A DNA stretch of 15,528 bases from JBHEKP01 sp041859375 (GTDB lineage: Bacteria > Hydrogenedentota > Hydrogenedentia > Hydrogenedentales > CAITNO01): the NCBI GenBank assembly GCA_041859375.1, contig JBHEKP010000308.1:1-15528 (forward strand), in the 5' to 3' direction. This document shows, piece by piece, positions 14,694 through 15,528 of this stretch. A program made the position numbers and the translations under genes. The notes below the pieces were generated by a model. It saw only the letters and a list, made by a program, of their open reading frames with translations. It was not told the DNA's origin and ran no database searches. Position 1 is the stretch's first letter, and each line of letters opens with the position of its first letter.

Positions 14694-15350
14694 ATGAATC
14701 TGCGGGTTTGGCGCGCGGGCACGGTGTGTGTTGTGGCGGTGCTAGCCGGAATGGCCGCGCCGGGGGCGGACCAGCCCCCCCCCGCGGGGACGCCGCTTTT
14801 CAACGGCGTGGATTTCACCGGCTGGAAGCTGTTCCTCCCCGACAAGGGGGCGGACCCCTTCAACACCTGGTCCGTCAGGGACGGGGTGATCCGTTGCACG
14901 GGCAGCCCGGCGGGGTATCTCCGCACCAACGAGATTTTCGGCGATTATGAACTGACGGTGGAATGGCGCTGGCCCGGTTCCAGCGGCGGCAACAGCGGCG
15001 TGCTCCTTCATGTCCAGGAGGGGGATATGGTGTGGCCCAAGTCCATCGAAGCCCAGCTCCAGCACGGGTCGGCGGGCGACATCTGGGTGATTGGCGGCAC
15101 CGACTTCCGGGAGCACACCAACAAGGACGACAGGCGCGTGGCCAAGATGGAAAGCTCCAGCGAAAAACCGCTGGGCGACTGGAACCGGTACCGCATCGTC
15201 TGCCGGGGGGATCTGATGGAGCTTTACGTCAACGGTGTGCTTCAAAACCGCGCCACCGGCTGCACCGTGACCCGCGGTTGCATCGCCCTCCAGAGCGAGG
15301 GCACCCCCATTGAGTTCAGGAATATCACCCTGCGCCCCCTTGAATACTGA
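14694..15350 (+). CDS. Secreted DUF1080 (3-keto-disaccharide hydrolase-like) protein
   Basis: This 218-residue protein has a signal peptide (basic RVWRAG, hydrophobic core about 10-22, cleavage probably near GMAAPGADQ at 19-27). The remainder is a DUF1080 concanavalin-like beta-sandwich domain: PLFNGVDFTGWKLF, WSVRDGVIRCTG, YLRTNEIFGDYELTVEWRW, GNSGVLLHV, IEAQLQHG and a final CIALQSEGTPIEFRNITLRPL. DUF1080 proteins are abundant in Planctomycetes, Verrucomicrobia and Hydrogenedentota and are linked to sugar breakdown; some members cleave 3-keto-glycosides. AGGAG (14680-14684) is 9 bases before the ATG. The gene is divergent from nadX. A run of nine C residues encodes Pro28-Pro30 just behind the signal peptide. 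Confidence 0.92.
   Translation: MNLRVWRAGTVCVVAVLAGMAAPGADQPPPAGTPLFNGVDFTGWKLFLPDKGADPFNTWSVRDGVIRCTGSPAGYLRTNEIFGDYELTVEWRWPGSSGGNSGVLLHVQEGDMVWPKSIEAQLQHGSAGDIWVIGGTDFREHTNKDDRRVAKMESSSEKPLGDWNRYRIVCRGDLMELYVNGVLQNRATGCTVTRGCIALQSEGTPIEFRNITLRPLEY
14775..14783 (+). repeat. C9 homopolymer in the DUF1080 gene
   Basis: Nine consecutive C residues encode three prolines (28-30) directly after the predicted signal peptide. A length change would shift the frame before the catalytic domain. In a GC-rich gene this may be chance; it is listed because of the G10 run elsewhere in the window. Confidence 0.85.
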
Positions 15351-15397
15351 CTGCCGGGAGTGCGCGGGCGAAGCAAAGCAGGGAGGGGTAAAAGGCG

Positions 15398-15528
15398 TTG
15401 TTTACCGTTTTGGGAGCAGGCCGGGAGTTCCTGCGCATCGTCCGGGAGGAGGATTATGAGCGGCGGCTGGCCCTCCTGAAGGCGACTCTTGCCGCGCGTT
15501 CGGACTGGCTGAAAAAGCATCCCCGGTG
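15398..15528 (+). CDS. Start of an unrecognised protein (3' end outside window)
   Basis: From a TTG at 15398 a frame stays open to the window edge and reads LFTVLGAGREFLRIVREEDYERRL..., then a helical, charged stretch ending SDWLKKHPR. An in-frame TAA (15389-15391) just upstream and a strong GGGAGGGG (15381-15388) about 9 bases before the TTG support this start. The composition (amphipathic, Arg/Glu/Leu-rich) looks like real protein rather than a shadow, but 43 residues do not identify a family. It lies 47 bases after the DUF1080 gene on the same strand. Confidence 0.5.
   Translation, partial: MFTVLGAGREFLRIVREEDYERRLALLKATLAARSDWLKKHPR

Noticed and set aside
15456..15479. ATG preceded by a GGAGGAGG-like sequence
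   Set aside because: The frame stops after seven codons; the TTG-started frame at 15398 is a better reading of this segment.

Overview
The window is a stretch of GC-rich bacterial chromosome, probably from an uncultured or environmental lineage. The PVC superphylum or Hydrogenedentota are guesses. They rest on a secreted DUF1080 (3-keto-disaccharide hydrolase-like) protein, an alkaline-phosphatase-superfamily phosphodiesterase, and the mixture of housekeeping genes. There is no rRNA, tRNA, CRISPR array or transposase. Almost everything between 2735 and 14420 is read on the minus strand.

Region 1 (1-2734, plus strand): the tail of a phosphodiesterase/phosphomutase-type enzyme, then an AT-richer island holding one large gene (414-2579). 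That gene encodes a 721-residue protein with an Xre/Cro-type helix-turn-helix (HTH) fused to a P-loop NTPase domain with dynamin-like hallmarks and a long helical C-terminus. It has its own near-consensus sigma70 promoter and a strong ribosome binding site (RBS). A run of ten G residues lies inside its coding sequence. This is the best candidate in the window for an undescribed system.

Region 2 (2735-7141, minus strand): a five-gene sulfate/thiosulfate uptake operon in the order rrf2 - sulfate-binding protein - cysT - cysW - cysA. It is led by an Rrf2-family regulator with three cysteines. A good promoter lies in front of rrf2, with an inverted repeat across its -10 box.

Region 3 (7156-14555, minus strand): a housekeeping cluster in the order aspartate dehydrogenase (nadX) - rplU - rpmA - terminator - obg - proB - proA - nadD - yqeK - YqeM-like methyltransferase. 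It combines ribosomal proteins, a ribosome-assembly GTPase, the first two proline-synthesis steps and two NAD-synthesis steps. The genes from proA to the methyltransferase are tightly packed or overlapping. The rsfS gene, which sits between yqeK and the methyltransferase in Bacillus, is absent here. The nadX promoter carries a palindrome in its spacer.

Region 4 (14694-15528, plus strand): a secreted DUF1080 protein, and the start of a further gene, probably from a TTG codon, that runs off the window.
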